A DNA stretch of 64,000 nt from Pseudomonas paraversuta (GCF_904063065.1 NZ_CAJFCL010000011.1:1-64000), one strand, 5' to 3'. Shown: positions 14,949 to 24,436, counted from the stretch's first letter. Notes: generated from the sequence alone by a model not told the origin. Made by a program: numbers and translations.

Positions 14949-15584
14949 CCGCGCCGGCACTTCCTTGTATTGCCCCTGGTCCAGCCCTTCAATCGTCCAG
15001 TCACCAATGCGCACGCGCACCAGGCGCAAGGTCGGCAAACCCACCGCCGCCGTCATGCGCCGCACCTGACGATTGCGGCCCTCGCGAATCACCAGCTCCA
15101 GCCATGAAGTCGGCACGCTTTTGCGAAACCGCACGGGCGGGTTGCGCGGCCATAGCTGCGGTTCCTCAAGGGCCCGTGCTTCGGCGGGCAAGGTCTTGCC
15201 GTCATTGAGTTGCACGCCGTCACGCAGCTGTTGCAGCTGTTCGGGCGTAGCCTCGCCCTCCACTTGCACCCAGTAGGTTTTCGGCAGTTTGTGTTTGGGG
15301 TCGGCAATTCGCGCCTGCAACTGGCCGTCGTTGGTCAGCAGCAGCAAGCCTTCACTGTCCCGGTCCAGACGCCCTGCCGGGTAAATGCCGGGAATGGGGA
15401 TAAAGTCCTTGAGCGTCGCCCGCCCGCCTTCATCACTGAACTGGGTGAGCACGTCGAACGGCTTGTTGAACAGATACAGCTTGGGATCAGCCGGCGGCGC
15501 TTTGGCCACACGACGACTGGCAGCTTGAGGGGCACAACCTTTTTGTGCCGGGCGGCGTGGGGCGGGGCGAACAGGACGGGACAT
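14943..15584 (-). CDS. rluE: 23S rRNA pseudouridine(2457) synthase RluE
   Basis: A 213-residue RsuA/RluE-type pseudouridine synthase modifying 23S rRNA. The catalytic Asp lies in YPAGRLDRDSEGLLLLT; family blocks LYLFNKPFDVLTQFSDEGG and EGRNRQVRRMTAAVGLPTLR are also clear. It lacks the N-terminal S4 domain of RsuA and RluB/F and instead starts with a 30-residue basic Pro/Arg/Ala-rich tail, as RluE proteins do. It is tail to tail with the DUF2788 gene. A 66-base nested hairpin lies between it and amn. Confidence 0.9.
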   Translation of the reverse strand: MSRPVRPAPRRPAQKGCAPQAASRRVAKAPPADPKLYLFNKPFDVLTQFSDEGGRATLKDFIPIPGIYPAGRLDRDSEGLLLLTNDGQLQARIADPKHKLPKTYWVQVEGEATPEQLQQLRDGVQLNDGKTLPAEARALEEPQLWPRNPPVRFRKSVPTSWLELVIREGRNRQVRRMTAAVGLPTLRLVRVRIGDWTIEGLDQGQYKEVPARL

Positions 15585-15601
15585 GGCAAACAGGACATCT
15601 G

Positions 15602-15667
15602 GCGATCAGGGCAGACAATGCTAGGGGCTGTTGGCGCTTCAGTGCAACAGCCCTGGCCCCTGATCGC
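15602..15667. repeat. Nested perfect inverted repeats between amn and rluE
   Basis: Outer arms GCGATCAGGG (15602-15611) and CCCTGATCGC (15658-15667), and inner arms GGGCTGTTG (15625-15633) and CAACAGCCC (15645-15653), are all perfect. The result is a 66-base structured unit with no T-run. It could be a mRNA processing or stability structure between two minus-strand genes or a miniature palindromic element. I do not recognise its sequence as one of the REP families seen elsewhere in the window. Confidence 0.6.
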
Positions 15668-15684
15668 TAAATGACCCGCCGCCA

Positions 15685-17157
15685 CTAGCGGAACGGCGGC
15701 TCGTCGAAGCTGCGCAGTTTGCGCGAGTGCAGCGAGTTGAGCTGGCAGCGCATCAAGTCCACGGCAGCGATACCAATTTTCAAGTGCTGGCTCACAGCCC
15801 GTTCATAGAACGCATTGGCCGAGCCCGGCAACTTGATTTCACTGTGCAGCGGCTTGTCCGAGACGCAGAGCAAGGTGCCGTAAGGCACACGCAAACGATA
15901 ACCCTGGGCGGCAATGGTGCCGCTTTCCATGTCCACCGCCACGGCCCGGGACAGGTTGATCAGCGGACGCTCCTGGGCCCAGCGCAGTTCCCAGTTACGG
16001 TCGTCGTAGGTCAGGACAGTCCCGGTACGCAGGCGTTTTTTCAGTTCATCGCCGCGCTCGCCAGTGACCTGGGCCGCAGCTTCCTGCAGCGCCAGCTGTA
16101 CTTCCGCCAGGGCCGGAATCGGAATATTGGGCGGTACCACCCGGTCAAGGATTCCGTCGCGGCGCATATAGGCGTGTGCCAGCACGTAGTCACCAATGGT
16201 TTGCGACTGACGCAGACCGCCACAGTGACCAATCATCAGCCAGCAATGCGGTCGCAGTACCGCAAGGTGATCGGTGATGTTTTTCGCGTTGGACGGGCCC
16301 ACGCCGATATTGACCAGGGTCACGCCATGCCCGTCATTGGCCTGCAGGTGGTATGCCGGCATTTGATAGCGATGCCAGACCACGCCTGCCGCAATGGCCT
16401 GGGCTTCGCCGTAGTCCATGGATTTTTCGATGATCACGTTGCCCGGCATCACCATGCGCACAAACCGCGGGTCGTCGCGCAGTTGCTCAAGGCCATGCAG
16501 GATGAACTGGTCAACGTAGCGATGGTAGTTGGTCAGCAGGATCCACGGCTGGACGTGGCGCCAGTCACTGCCGGTGTAGTGCACCAGGCGACGCAGCGAG
16601 AAGTCGACTCGGGCGGCGTCAAACAGGGCCAGCGGCAGCGGATCGGTGTTTTCCCAGTCGTACAGGCCGTCGGCAATCGCATCGGTCGCGGCAGACAGGT
16701 CGGTACTGGGGAATACCCGCGCCAGTGCGGCGGCAGTCACCCCGGAACCGGCGAGTTCATCGCCCTGTTCGACCACATACGGGTAAGGAATATTTTGCTG
16801 GCTGACCCCGACTTCGACTTCGACCGTGAAGTCGCGCATCAAGGGCACCAGTTGCTCGAGCAAGTAGTTTCGGAACGCCCCGGGATGGGTCACGGTGATG
16901 CTGTAAGTGCCTGGCAGTTGAACCTTGGCGTATGCCCGGGTAATGGTCGGGATTTCGCCATGGATGGTGTTGGTCAGGCGCAGCTCCGGGTAGCGGAACA
17001 GGGCACGTTCTTCGGCGCTGGGTTCGACTCGATCCTTGAGGTAACGCTTGAGTGCCTGGCTCAACGCAACGGTTGCGCGTTCGTGCAGGGCCGCTAGCCG
17101 GTCTACGGCCTCTTCAGCGGTTGAAACGACAATAAAAGCTTCGGTCACAATAAGCAT
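15685..17157 (-). CDS. amn: AMP nucleosidase
   Basis: A 490-residue enzyme that hydrolyses AMP to adenine and ribose 5-phosphate, in purine salvage and control of the adenylate pool. The N-terminal AMP-nucleosidase-specific domain (about residues 10-170) precedes a purine nucleoside phosphorylase-like catalytic domain with NIGVGPSNAKNITDHLAVLRP, LMIGHCGGLRQSQ and AVAVDMESGTIAAQGYRLRV. Length is close to E. coli Amn (484). It lies downstream of the AidB-like gene on the same strand with a 143-base gap containing a REP-like sequence, so separate transcription is likely. Confidence 0.95.
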   Translation of the reverse strand: MLIVTEAFIVVSTAEEAVDRLAALHERATVALSQALKRYLKDRVEPSAEERALFRYPELRLTNTIHGEIPTITRAYAKVQLPGTYSITVTHPGAFRNYLLEQLVPLMRDFTVEVEVGVSQQNIPYPYVVEQGDELAGSGVTAAALARVFPSTDLSAATDAIADGLYDWENTDPLPLALFDAARVDFSLRRLVHYTGSDWRHVQPWILLTNYHRYVDQFILHGLEQLRDDPRFVRMVMPGNVIIEKSMDYGEAQAIAAGVVWHRYQMPAYHLQANDGHGVTLVNIGVGPSNAKNITDHLAVLRPHCWLMIGHCGGLRQSQTIGDYVLAHAYMRRDGILDRVVPPNIPIPALAEVQLALQEAAAQVTGERGDELKKRLRTGTVLTYDDRNWELRWAQERPLINLSRAVAVDMESGTIAAQGYRLRVPYGTLLCVSDKPLHSEIKLPGSANAFYERAVSQHLKIGIAAVDLMRCQLNSLHSRKLRSFDEPPFR

Positions 17158-17257
17158 CCTGTCTTCTGAACTGGCAGGCCTTTATCTTGCCTGCATCGCA
17201 GATCAAAGCACAGGGCCTTGTCGTCGCGGGTGCAGGCTGTGCTAAGGGCCACTACGC

Positions 17258-17292
17258 AGCCCATCGCAGCCTGCGGCAACTACTACCAGATT
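17258..17292. repeat. REP-like sequence between the acyl-CoA dehydrogenase gene and amn
   Basis: The bases around CGCAGCCTGCGGCAACTAC resemble the minus-strand form of the Pseudomonas repeat class with GCCGCAGGCTGCGA. A nearby GCAGG...CCTGC stem (about 17174-17194) adds secondary structure. Assignment is by similarity to known repeat cores and is tentative. Confidence 0.35.
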
Positions 17293-17300
17293 GGTGCGCG

Positions 17301-18947
17301 TCACAGCTGCGCAGTTGAGCGGGCGACAATCGCGGCGACGTTCAGGCCCCGGGGCATAGTTCCGTAGGCCCGGCCGCTGCCTTGCAGGCGACTGGCGATA
17401 AATGCGTCGCTGACGTCACTGTCACCCGCCTCCAGCAGTAATTTGGCCTGCAGGCCCAGGGCGATATCTTCTGTCAGTTGCCGCGCCCGGTATTGAATGT
17501 CATCGGTGTCCGTGAAGGCTTTTTTCAACTGCCCGATGTGCTGCGCCAGATGCACGCTGCCATGCCCGTCCCCCAGCTCGGCAAACAACGCATCCAGCAC
17601 CCCCGGCTCTTTGGACAGGGCCCGCAGCACGTCCAGACACTGCACGTTGCCCGATCCCTCCCAGGTTGAGTTGACCGGTGCCTCGCGATACAGACGCGGC
17701 AGGATGCTGTCTTCGACATACCCCGCACCGCCCATACATTCGGCGGCCTCGTTGATCATGGCCGGGGCCCGCTTGCAGATCCAGTATTTGCCCACCGCCG
17801 TTACCAAACGCGAGAATCTGGCTTCTTGCCCATCATCCAGGTGATCCAGCGCGCGGCCCATGCGCAGGCTCAAGGCCAGGGCGGCCTCGCTTTCCAGGGC
17901 CAGGTCCGCAAGGACGTTTTGCATCAAGGGTTGTTCGGCCAGCACCCGGCCACCCACCAGCCGGTGGGCACAGTGATGGCTGGCCTGGGTCAGCGCCTGA
18001 CGCATCAAGGCACTGGAGCCCACCATGCAGTCGAAGCGGGTCATGGCAACCATTTCAATAATCGTCGGTACGCCGCGCCCTTCCTCGCCAACCATCCACG
18101 CCAGCGCGCCGCGAAACTCGACTTCGCTGGAGGCATTGGAGCTATTGCCCAGCTTGTTTTTCAGACGCTGGATATAGAACTCGTTGCGGCTGCCGTCCGG
18201 GCGATGGCGCGGCAACAAGAAACAGCTCAGGCCCTTGTCGGTTTGCGCCAGGGTCAAGAAACCATCACACATTGGCGCCGAGCAAAACCATTTGTGCCCC
18301 AGCAGTTCATAAGCCTCCCCCGGCCCGGCCGCGCCCACGGGGTAGGCACGAGTGGTGTTGGCGCGAACGTCGGTCCCGCCCTGCTTCTCGGTCATGGCCA
18401 TACCGATGGTCACACCGGCTTTGTGGCTGATATCGACATTGCGCGGGTCGTAATGGGTCGCGAGAATTTTCGGCAACCAGATTTGCGCAATGTCCGGCTG
18501 CAGGCGCAAGGCCGGAACGCTGGCAAAGGTCATGGTCAGGGGGCAGCCGCTGCCGGCTTCGGCCTGGCTGTGCAGGTAGGTCATGCAGGCCCGTGCCACA
18601 TGGGCGCCGGGCTGTGGGTCGGTCCAGGGCAACGATGGCAAACCGTGCTCGATCGCGGTTCGCATCAACTCGTGATAGGCAGGGTGAAACTCCACCAGAT
18701 CAATGCGATGGCCAAAACGGTCATGGCTGACAAATACCGGTTTGTTTTCATTGGCCAGAAAACCCGCGGCCATCAAGGGGCCACCTGCCAGTGCGCCGTA
18801 GTCATCGATCCGCGATTGCGCCCAGCCCGCACCGAAGTGCCGGCCCCAGTGCTGGAGCGGCAGGTCGATGCGGTACAGGTTGACGCCGTCCAGGGAGGGC
18901 GGCTGATTGGTGACCTGGTGAGTTTCGGCGTACTGATGCAGGTTCAT
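17301..18947 (-). CDS. AidB-type acyl-CoA dehydrogenase
   Basis: A 548-residue flavoprotein of the acyl-CoA dehydrogenase superfamily, AidB branch (E. coli AidB 541 residues). AidB binds DNA and is induced by alkylation; it also has weak isovaleryl-CoA dehydrogenase activity. Visible blocks: GVTIGMAMTEKQGGTDVRAN (FAD/substrate region), RLKNKLGNSSNASSEVEF, the catalytic-loop region MTRFDCMVGSSALMRQAL, and ECMGGAGYVEDSILPRLYRE near the C-terminus. ATG 18947 is preceded by TGGAG; an in-frame ATG 21 bases upstream is less likely. The neighbour order (amn, this gene, ladS) matches P. aeruginosa, where it is annotated as an acyl-CoA dehydrogenase. Confidence 0.85.
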   Translation of the reverse strand: MNLHQYAETHQVTNQPPSLDGVNLYRIDLPLQHWGRHFGAGWAQSRIDDYGALAGGPLMAAGFLANENKPVFVSHDRFGHRIDLVEFHPAYHELMRTAIEHGLPSLPWTDPQPGAHVARACMTYLHSQAEAGSGCPLTMTFASVPALRLQPDIAQIWLPKILATHYDPRNVDISHKAGVTIGMAMTEKQGGTDVRANTTRAYPVGAAGPGEAYELLGHKWFCSAPMCDGFLTLAQTDKGLSCFLLPRHRPDGSRNEFYIQRLKNKLGNSSNASSEVEFRGALAWMVGEEGRGVPTIIEMVAMTRFDCMVGSSALMRQALTQASHHCAHRLVGGRVLAEQPLMQNVLADLALESEAALALSLRMGRALDHLDDGQEARFSRLVTAVGKYWICKRAPAMINEAAECMGGAGYVEDSILPRLYREAPVNSTWEGSGNVQCLDVLRALSKEPGVLDALFAELGDGHGSVHLAQHIGQLKKAFTDTDDIQYRARQLTEDIALGLQAKLLLEAGDSDVSDAFIASRLQGSGRAYGTMPRGLNVAAIVARSTAQL

Positions 18948-19021
18948 GGTGCGGGCTCCAAGAATCAATCTGGTGGACCCAGTGAAGCACGCATGACCAT
19001 CATCACAAGGGGTATAAGCGT

Positions 19022-21394
19022 CTAAAGTCCGGCGCTTTTGCCCTCAGGCCCCTGCAGCAACCACTCTGACATCAGGTGCTGTACGTCTTCATAACGCACG
19101 GGCTTGATCAGGTAGTCAGTGATGCCATCGACCTGCTGCAGCGCTTGCCGGGCCTCGGTTTCAGATTCAAACAGCGCCAGTACCGGCAGCTTCGCACAGG
19201 CCGCCAGGGTCAGCAGCTGGCCGCCCATCGACGTCCCCGAGACCAGGTTCAACGGGCATCCCAGCACCACGGCATCTACCCGTTCGCGACGCAGAACATC
19301 GATTGCCTCCCCGCCACTGTCGACACTCAGCACCCGATAACCCAGCTTGAGCAGCATGCCGCGCAGTACTACCTGGCCGGGGCTGCTGTCCTCCACCAGC
19401 AAGACCACACACTCGTTCGGGGTTCGGCTCAGGCCCTCAGCCTGCTGCGTGCTCTCAAGCGGCGATTCAAGCTCCAGCAACAGCTGGAACTGCGAACCCT
19501 GGCCCGGTTGCGAGTGATGGGTCAGGCGCCCGCCCAGCAGTTCCACCAAACGCCGACAGATCGCCAGACCGATACCCAGACCACCGTAGCTGCGGGTCAT
19601 GGAGCCATCGACCTGGAAGAAGTTCTGGTACAGCTCGGCCTCTTCAATGTGGACAAAGCCGATTCCGCTGTCGATCACATTCAAGGCCAGCGCCCAGCGT
19701 CCCGGCCCTGCGGTTTTGCCGGTGACCCGTAGAATCACCCCGCCGACGCGAGTGAACTTGATGGCGTTATCCAGCAGGCACTCCAGACACTGACGAATCT
19801 TGTCGACATCGCCGACCCATTGATCGGGCAGGTTGCGCGCTATCTCATAGGAAAATTGCAGCCCCTTGTTGCGTGCAGTCGGCCCGTACTGATCGCTCAG
19901 GCTCTGCACCAGCTCGCTCAAAGCAAAGGACTGCGCGCGCATGCCAAGCCGGCCGGCCTGCAGCTCTGTGAGGGCCAGGATGCCATTGACCATATGCATC
20001 ATTTCTCGCGCCGAGCCCTCGGCAGTCTGGGTGTAAAGTTCAAGCTCGGGGCTCATGTCCAGGGTTTTGATCAACTCCAGAGAGCCGATCACACCGTTCA
20101 TTGGCGTGCGCAATTCATGGGTGACGGTTGCCAGAAACTCATCTTTAAGCTGGTTGGTGTGGGCCAGTTGCTGGTTCATTGCGGCCAGTTTCTGCCCGGA
20201 CTCTTGCAACGTCCGCGCCTGCAAGTCACGCATGGCATTGATCCGGTCCGCGAGCGCCAGCGACAACAGGCCGACCTCGATGGCCGAGCCGATCTGGCTG
20301 GCATACATGGTCAGGAATACATTGGGCAGATAGCCCAGCACCATCAGGGTATTGACCAGACCGCCGAGCAAAAAGGCCGACCAAGCGATCACAAAGTAGC
20401 GCGCCACCCGCAAGCCGCGCACCCAGGCCACGACGCCGGAGGTGAAGATCGTGACGATGAATGCCAGGGCCAGGCCGGTTGCCAGGCGCAACGACACGGC
20501 ATAGCTGGTGGTCAGGGCCAGCACCATGACTAGTACGCCCACGGCCATCAGCAACATCAGGGCACGGTCCAGCCAGCGGCTGTGGGAGGCGGTGTGTAAA
20601 AAGGTGCGGGCGAACTGGCAACCGAAAAATGCCGCCGAGCCAATCAAAAATGGCGTGGCGGCATTGGCCCACCACGGATTGTTCGGCCAGAAGTACTGCA
20701 CCGCCGCGCCGTTGACGGACAGTTGGTACAAACCGAACGAGGCGATATAGAAAATGTAATAGAGGTAGCTGGTGTCCCGCACACTGAGGTAGATAAACAG
20801 GTTGTAGACCAGCATCCCCAGCAATACGCCATAAATCAGGCCCAGGATATAAATCCGTACCGGCTGCTGTTCGAGGTATGCCTGCGCCGACCACAGCGTC
20901 AGCGGCGCCTGGACCGAGCCCTGGCTGGCCAGACGCAAATACACGGTCTGGCTTTGCCCCGGGCTGAAGTTGAGCTCAAAGAGGTAATTGTTTTCTTTTA
21001 TCTGTCGGCTGTCGAAAGGCAGTGCATCGCCGGTGCGCTCGGCCAGGCGATAGTTGCCTGAAGCGTCGGCCAGATACAGATCAATGTGATCCATTGGCGG
21101 GTAGGCCAGTTCCAGCAGCCAGGTGCGATGGATGTTCGGGTTCTGCGGCAGGTAGCTCAAGTCCACCTTGAGCCAGAAAGCCGAGTGCGAGTAGCCCGCA
21201 TTCAACGAGTCTTTCTCATGGTTGCGGAACAGACCGTCCCGGGCGATAACATCTGCCAGCGTCGCCTGACCGTCAACGTCTTCGAATACTTGCATTACCC
21301 GGCCCAAGGGCAGGCTCTGGGTGGTTTCATCGAAGTCCACTGCGCTGACCAGCATCGGTAGCCAGCCCAATAACATCACGAACAAATAGCGCAT
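19022..21394 (-). CDS. ladS: Hybrid sensor histidine kinase LadS
   Basis: A 790-residue inner-membrane hybrid kinase, orthologous in sequence type and position (next to thiDE-hemL) to P. aeruginosa LadS. LadS works through GacS/RsmA to favour biofilm and type VI secretion over acute virulence. Order: signal peptide; periplasmic 7TMR-DISMED2 domain (about 30-165); seven-helix 7TMR-DISM (185-385); HisKA with THELRTPMNG (His426); HATPase with DNAIKFTRVGG and GGLGIGLAICRRLVELLGG; receiver (about 668-785). The receiver keeps its acidic pair (LLVEDSS) and late Lys (YLIKPV). The phospho-acceptor position reads VVLGC, so Gly712 replaces Asp, and the receiver cannot be phosphorylated in the usual way. 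Confidence 0.9.
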   Translation of the reverse strand: MRYLFVMLLGWLPMLVSAVDFDETTQSLPLGRVMQVFEDVDGQATLADVIARDGLFRNHEKDSLNAGYSHSAFWLKVDLSYLPQNPNIHRTWLLELAYPPMDHIDLYLADASGNYRLAERTGDALPFDSRQIKENNYLFELNFSPGQSQTVYLRLASQGSVQAPLTLWSAQAYLEQQPVRIYILGLIYGVLLGMLVYNLFIYLSVRDTSYLYYIFYIASFGLYQLSVNGAAVQYFWPNNPWWANAATPFLIGSAAFFGCQFARTFLHTASHSRWLDRALMLLMAVGVLVMVLALTTSYAVSLRLATGLALAFIVTIFTSGVVAWVRGLRVARYFVIAWSAFLLGGLVNTLMVLGYLPNVFLTMYASQIGSAIEVGLLSLALADRINAMRDLQARTLQESGQKLAAMNQQLAHTNQLKDEFLATVTHELRTPMNGVIGSLELIKTLDMSPELELYTQTAEGSAREMMHMVNGILALTELQAGRLGMRAQSFALSELVQSLSDQYGPTARNKGLQFSYEIARNLPDQWVGDVDKIRQCLECLLDNAIKFTRVGGVILRVTGKTAGPGRWALALNVIDSGIGFVHIEEAELYQNFFQVDGSMTRSYGGLGIGLAICRRLVELLGGRLTHHSQPGQGSQFQLLLELESPLESTQQAEGLSRTPNECVVLLVEDSSPGQVVLRGMLLKLGYRVLSVDSGGEAIDVLRRERVDAVVLGCPLNLVSGTSMGGQLLTLAACAKLPVLALFESETEARQALQQVDGITDYLIKPVRYEDVQHLMSEWLLQGPEGKSAGL

Positions 21395-21678
21395 ACAGCC
21401 CCAGCGGTAGCCCCCGGTGACGTGCGCAAGCTCCTGTTCCCTTGGAGAGCACGTCGACCCGACGACCTGTTATTAATTTGACGTCACTCTAGCATAGCCA
21501 TTAGTGGCAAATACACATCACCGTGAAATTATGAGCGAAGGCTCTATTACGGCCATTACAGAGGACATGGCGCGGTTTATCCGGATGTTTTTACCGGCAA
21601 ATGAAATCTGCTGGCTGCCAGATGACCGACGCGGAGCAAGCCGCCCCAAAAAAGCGTTTGGTGGTAAGCTCGCGCACC

Positions 21679-22476
21679 ATGAATATCTACAGTTCTCGCC
21701 CCGTTGTCCTCTGTCTCTCCGGCCATGACCCCAGTGGGGGTGCCGGCTTGCAGGCAGATATCGAAGCCCTGCTGGTTCAAGGTTGTCATGCCGCTCCCGT
21801 GGTCACCGCCCTGACTGTGCAGAATACCGTCAATGTCAGCGATTTCCGCGTGCTGGATCGCGAGTGGGTACTGGCCCAGGCCAATGCCGTGCTCAGTGAC
21901 TCCACGGTTGCGGCCGTCAAGCTGGGCATGCTCGGCTCACTGGAAATGGTCGACACCGTGGTCGAACTGCTTCAGGCCCACCCGCACTTGCCGATGGTCT
22001 GTGACCCGGTGCTGCGGGCCGGCGGTGGCGGACGACTGGGCAAGGACGAAGTGGGCTATGCCATGCGCGAGCGTCTGCTGCCATTGGCCACCATCGCCAC
22101 GCCGAACCTCCCCGAAGCCCGCATCCTCGCCGAACTGCCCGACGGCAGCGCCGATGAATGCGCCGAAAAGCTGCTGCCCTTTTGCCAGCACCTGCTCATC
22201 ACCGGCGGACACGGCGATGAACACAAAGTCCATAACCGCCTCTACAGCCGCGACGGCAGCCGTCACACCTTTACCTGCCATCGCTTACCTGGCAGCTATC
22301 ACGGCTCGGGCTGCACCCTGGCCAGCACCCTGGCCGGGCGCCTGGCCATCGGCGAAAATCTGGTCAGCGCAGTAGAAACCGCACTCAATTACACGTGGCG
22401 CACGTTGCGTGATGCCGAGCAGCTGGGGCAGGGACAGTTTGTCCCGCGTCGCTTGCCGCTGGACTTCTGTTCGTAA
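21679..22476 (+). CDS. thiD: Hydroxymethylpyrimidine/phosphomethylpyrimidine kinase
   Basis: A 265-residue ribokinase-fold enzyme that phosphorylates HMP and HMP-phosphate to HMP-pyrophosphate for thiamine synthesis. Clear motifs: VVLCLSGHDPSGGAGLQADI at the N-terminus, the CDPVLRAGGGGRLG block, and the anion-hole/catalytic motif SYHGSGCTLASTLAGRLA. The start is ATG 21679, giving the standard family N-terminus; the open frame upstream is not conserved-looking. thiE follows after 16 bases, so the two pyrimidine/coupling steps are cotranscribed. I saw no TPP riboswitch upstream. Confidence 0.95.
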   Translation: MNIYSSRPVVLCLSGHDPSGGAGLQADIEALLVQGCHAAPVVTALTVQNTVNVSDFRVLDREWVLAQANAVLSDSTVAAVKLGMLGSLEMVDTVVELLQAHPHLPMVCDPVLRAGGGGRLGKDEVGYAMRERLLPLATIATPNLPEARILAELPDGSADECAEKLLPFCQHLLITGGHGDEHKVHNRLYSRDGSRHTFTCHRLPGSYHGSGCTLASTLAGRLAIGENLVSAVETALNYTWRTLRDAEQLGQGQFVPRRLPLDFCS

Positions 22477-22492
22477 CCATGAGGCTCGACCT

Positions 22493-23116
22493 ATGACCCT
22501 GCGCGGCCTGTATGCAATCACTGACAGCCAGCTGCTGGCTGGCAAGCTGCTGCCTTTTGTCGAGGCGGCCCTCGATGGCGGCCTGACGCTGTTGCAATAT
22601 CGCGACAAAAGCAGCGACGACGCCCGCCGTCTTCGCGAAGCCGAGGCCTTGCGCACTTTGTGTGAGCGCTACAAGGCGCACCTGGTCATCAATGATGATG
22701 CCGAGCTGGCGGCGCGCCTTGGCGTCGGCGTGCACCTCGGACAGACCGATGGCCCGCTGACACCCGCCCGTGCCCTGCTGGGCCGACAGGCGATCATTGG
22801 CGCCACTTGCCACAGTCAGGTTGAACTGGCCGAGCAGGCCGCCGGGGAAGGCGCGAGTTATGTCGCCTTCGGCCGCTTCTTCAATTCCAGCACCAAACCC
22901 GGGGCTCCCACCGCGACCCTGGACGTGCTTGATCAGGCACGCTCGCGACTGGCCCTGCCGATTTGTGTGATTGGCGGCATCACCCTGGATAACGCAGCGC
23001 CATTGGTGGAACACGGCGCCGATTTGCTGGCAGTGGTACACGGCCTGTTTGGTGCTGACAGCACCCGGGAAGTGACCCGCCGCGCTCGCGCCTTCAACGC
23101 TTTGCTACGCATTTAA
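22493..23116 (+). CDS. thiE: Thiamine-phosphate synthase
   Basis: A 207-residue TIM-barrel enzyme that joins HMP-pyrophosphate and hydroxyethylthiazole phosphate to thiamine monophosphate. Motifs: LYAITDSQLL, QYRDKSSDDARRL, LVINDDAELA with GVHLGQTD, YVAFGRFFNSSTKPGAP (pyrophosphate loop) and PICVIGGITLDNAAPLVEHG. ATG 22493 with GAGG nine bases upstream gives full length. The neighbours are thiD (16 bases upstream) and hemL (31 bases downstream), the usual Pseudomonas thiDE-hemL order. Confidence 0.95.
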   Translation: MTLRGLYAITDSQLLAGKLLPFVEAALDGGLTLLQYRDKSSDDARRLREAEALRTLCERYKAHLVINDDAELAARLGVGVHLGQTDGPLTPARALLGRQAIIGATCHSQVELAEQAAGEGASYVAFGRFFNSSTKPGAPTATLDVLDQARSRLALPICVIGGITLDNAAPLVEHGADLLAVVHGLFGADSTREVTRRARAFNALLRI

Positions 23117-23147
23117 ATACCGAATCCTGATTCAGAGAGAGCCCATC

Positions 23148-24431
23148 ATGTCTCGTTCCGAAACCCTGTTTGCCAACGCCCAAAAACACATTCCGGGCGG
23201 CGTTAACTCGCCTGTCCGTGCATTCAAAAGCGTGGGCGGCACTCCGTTGTTCTTCAAGCACGCCGAAGGCGCCTACGTCACCGACGAAGACAACAAGCGC
23301 TACGTGGATTACGTCGGCTCGTGGGGCCCGATGATTCTGGGCCACAGCCACCCGGACGTGCTGGATGCGGTACGGGCGCAACTGGAGCACGGTTTGTCCT
23401 ACGGCGCTCCGACGGCCATGGAAACCGAAATGGCCGATCTGGTGTGCTCGATTGTGCCGTCGATGGAAATGGTGCGCATGGTCAGCTCCGGCACCGAAGC
23501 CACCATGAGCGCCATTCGTCTGGCCCGCGGCTTTACCGGTCGCGACAACATTCTCAAGTTTGAAGGCTGCTATCACGGGCACTCGGACAGCTTGCTGGTC
23601 AAGGCCGGATCCGGCGCACTGACCCAAGGCGTACCGAGTTCGGCCGGGGTTCCTGCAGACTTCGCCAAACACACCCTGACCACTGCCTTCAACGATATCG
23701 ACGCGGTTGAACAGCTGCTGAGCGAAGTCGGCGACACCGTGGCCTGCATCATTGTCGAGCCGGTGGCCGGCAACATGAACTGCGTGCCACCTGCTCCGGG
23801 CTTCCTGCAAGGTTTGCGCAGCCTGTGTGACAAACACGGCGTGGTATTGATTTTTGACGAAGTGATGACCGGTTTCCGCGTCGCCCTGGGCGGTGCCCAA
23901 GCCCATTACGGCGTAACCCCGGACCTGAGCACCTTTGGCAAAATCATTGGTGGCGGCATGCCAGTAGGCTGCTTCGGCGGCAAACGCGAAATCATGCAGC
24001 ACATCGCGCCACTGGGCCCGGTGTACCAGGCCGGCACCCTGTCCGGAAACCCGCTGGCCATGGCTGCGGGCCTGACCACGCTGCGCCTGATCAGCCGTCC
24101 GGGCTTCCACGCCGAGCTGAGCGACTACACCACCCGCCTGCTCGACGGCTTGCAGCAACGTGCCGATGCCGCCGGCATTCCATTTGTTACAACCCAGGCC
24201 GGAGGCATGTTTGGCCTGTACTTCAGCAGCGCCGATGACATCGTCACCTTCGAAGACGTCATGGCCAGCGATGCCGACCTGTTCAAGCGCTTCTTCCACC
24301 TGATGCTCGAAGGGGGCGTGTACCTGGCGCCGAGTGCCTTTGAAGCAGGTTTCACCTCGATCGCCCATGGCGATGCCGAGTTGCAACTGACACTGGATGC
24401 TGCGGAACGCGCATTTGCCGCGCTGAAGTAA
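23148..24431 (+). CDS. hemL: Glutamate-1-semialdehyde 2,1-aminomutase
   Basis: A 427-residue PLP enzyme converting glutamate-1-semialdehyde to 5-aminolevulinate, the C5 route to haem. PLP Lys265 is in TFGKIIGGGMPVG, matching the E. coli position. Other blocks: IPGGVNSPVRAFKSVGG, SSGTEATMSAIRLARGFTGR, YHGHSDSLLVKAGSG, IFDEVMTGFRVALGGAQ. AGAGAGCCC precedes the ATG. The gene closes the thiD-thiE-hemL run and is followed after a few bases by an intrinsic terminator. Confidence 0.97.
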   Translation: MSRSETLFANAQKHIPGGVNSPVRAFKSVGGTPLFFKHAEGAYVTDEDNKRYVDYVGSWGPMILGHSHPDVLDAVRAQLEHGLSYGAPTAMETEMADLVCSIVPSMEMVRMVSSGTEATMSAIRLARGFTGRDNILKFEGCYHGHSDSLLVKAGSGALTQGVPSSAGVPADFAKHTLTTAFNDIDAVEQLLSEVGDTVACIIVEPVAGNMNCVPPAPGFLQGLRSLCDKHGVVLIFDEVMTGFRVALGGAQAHYGVTPDLSTFGKIIGGGMPVGCFGGKREIMQHIAPLGPVYQAGTLSGNPLAMAAGLTTLRLISRPGFHAELSDYTTRLLDGLQQRADAAGIPFVTTQAGGMFGLYFSSADDIVTFEDVMASDADLFKRFFHLMLEGGVYLAPSAFEAGFTSIAHGDAELQLTLDAAERAFAALK

Positions 24432-24436
24432 CCCGC

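Noticed and set aside
21395..21678. Possible TPP riboswitch before thiD
   Set aside because: I could not find the conserved thi-box pattern; in pseudomonads it usually precedes thiC.
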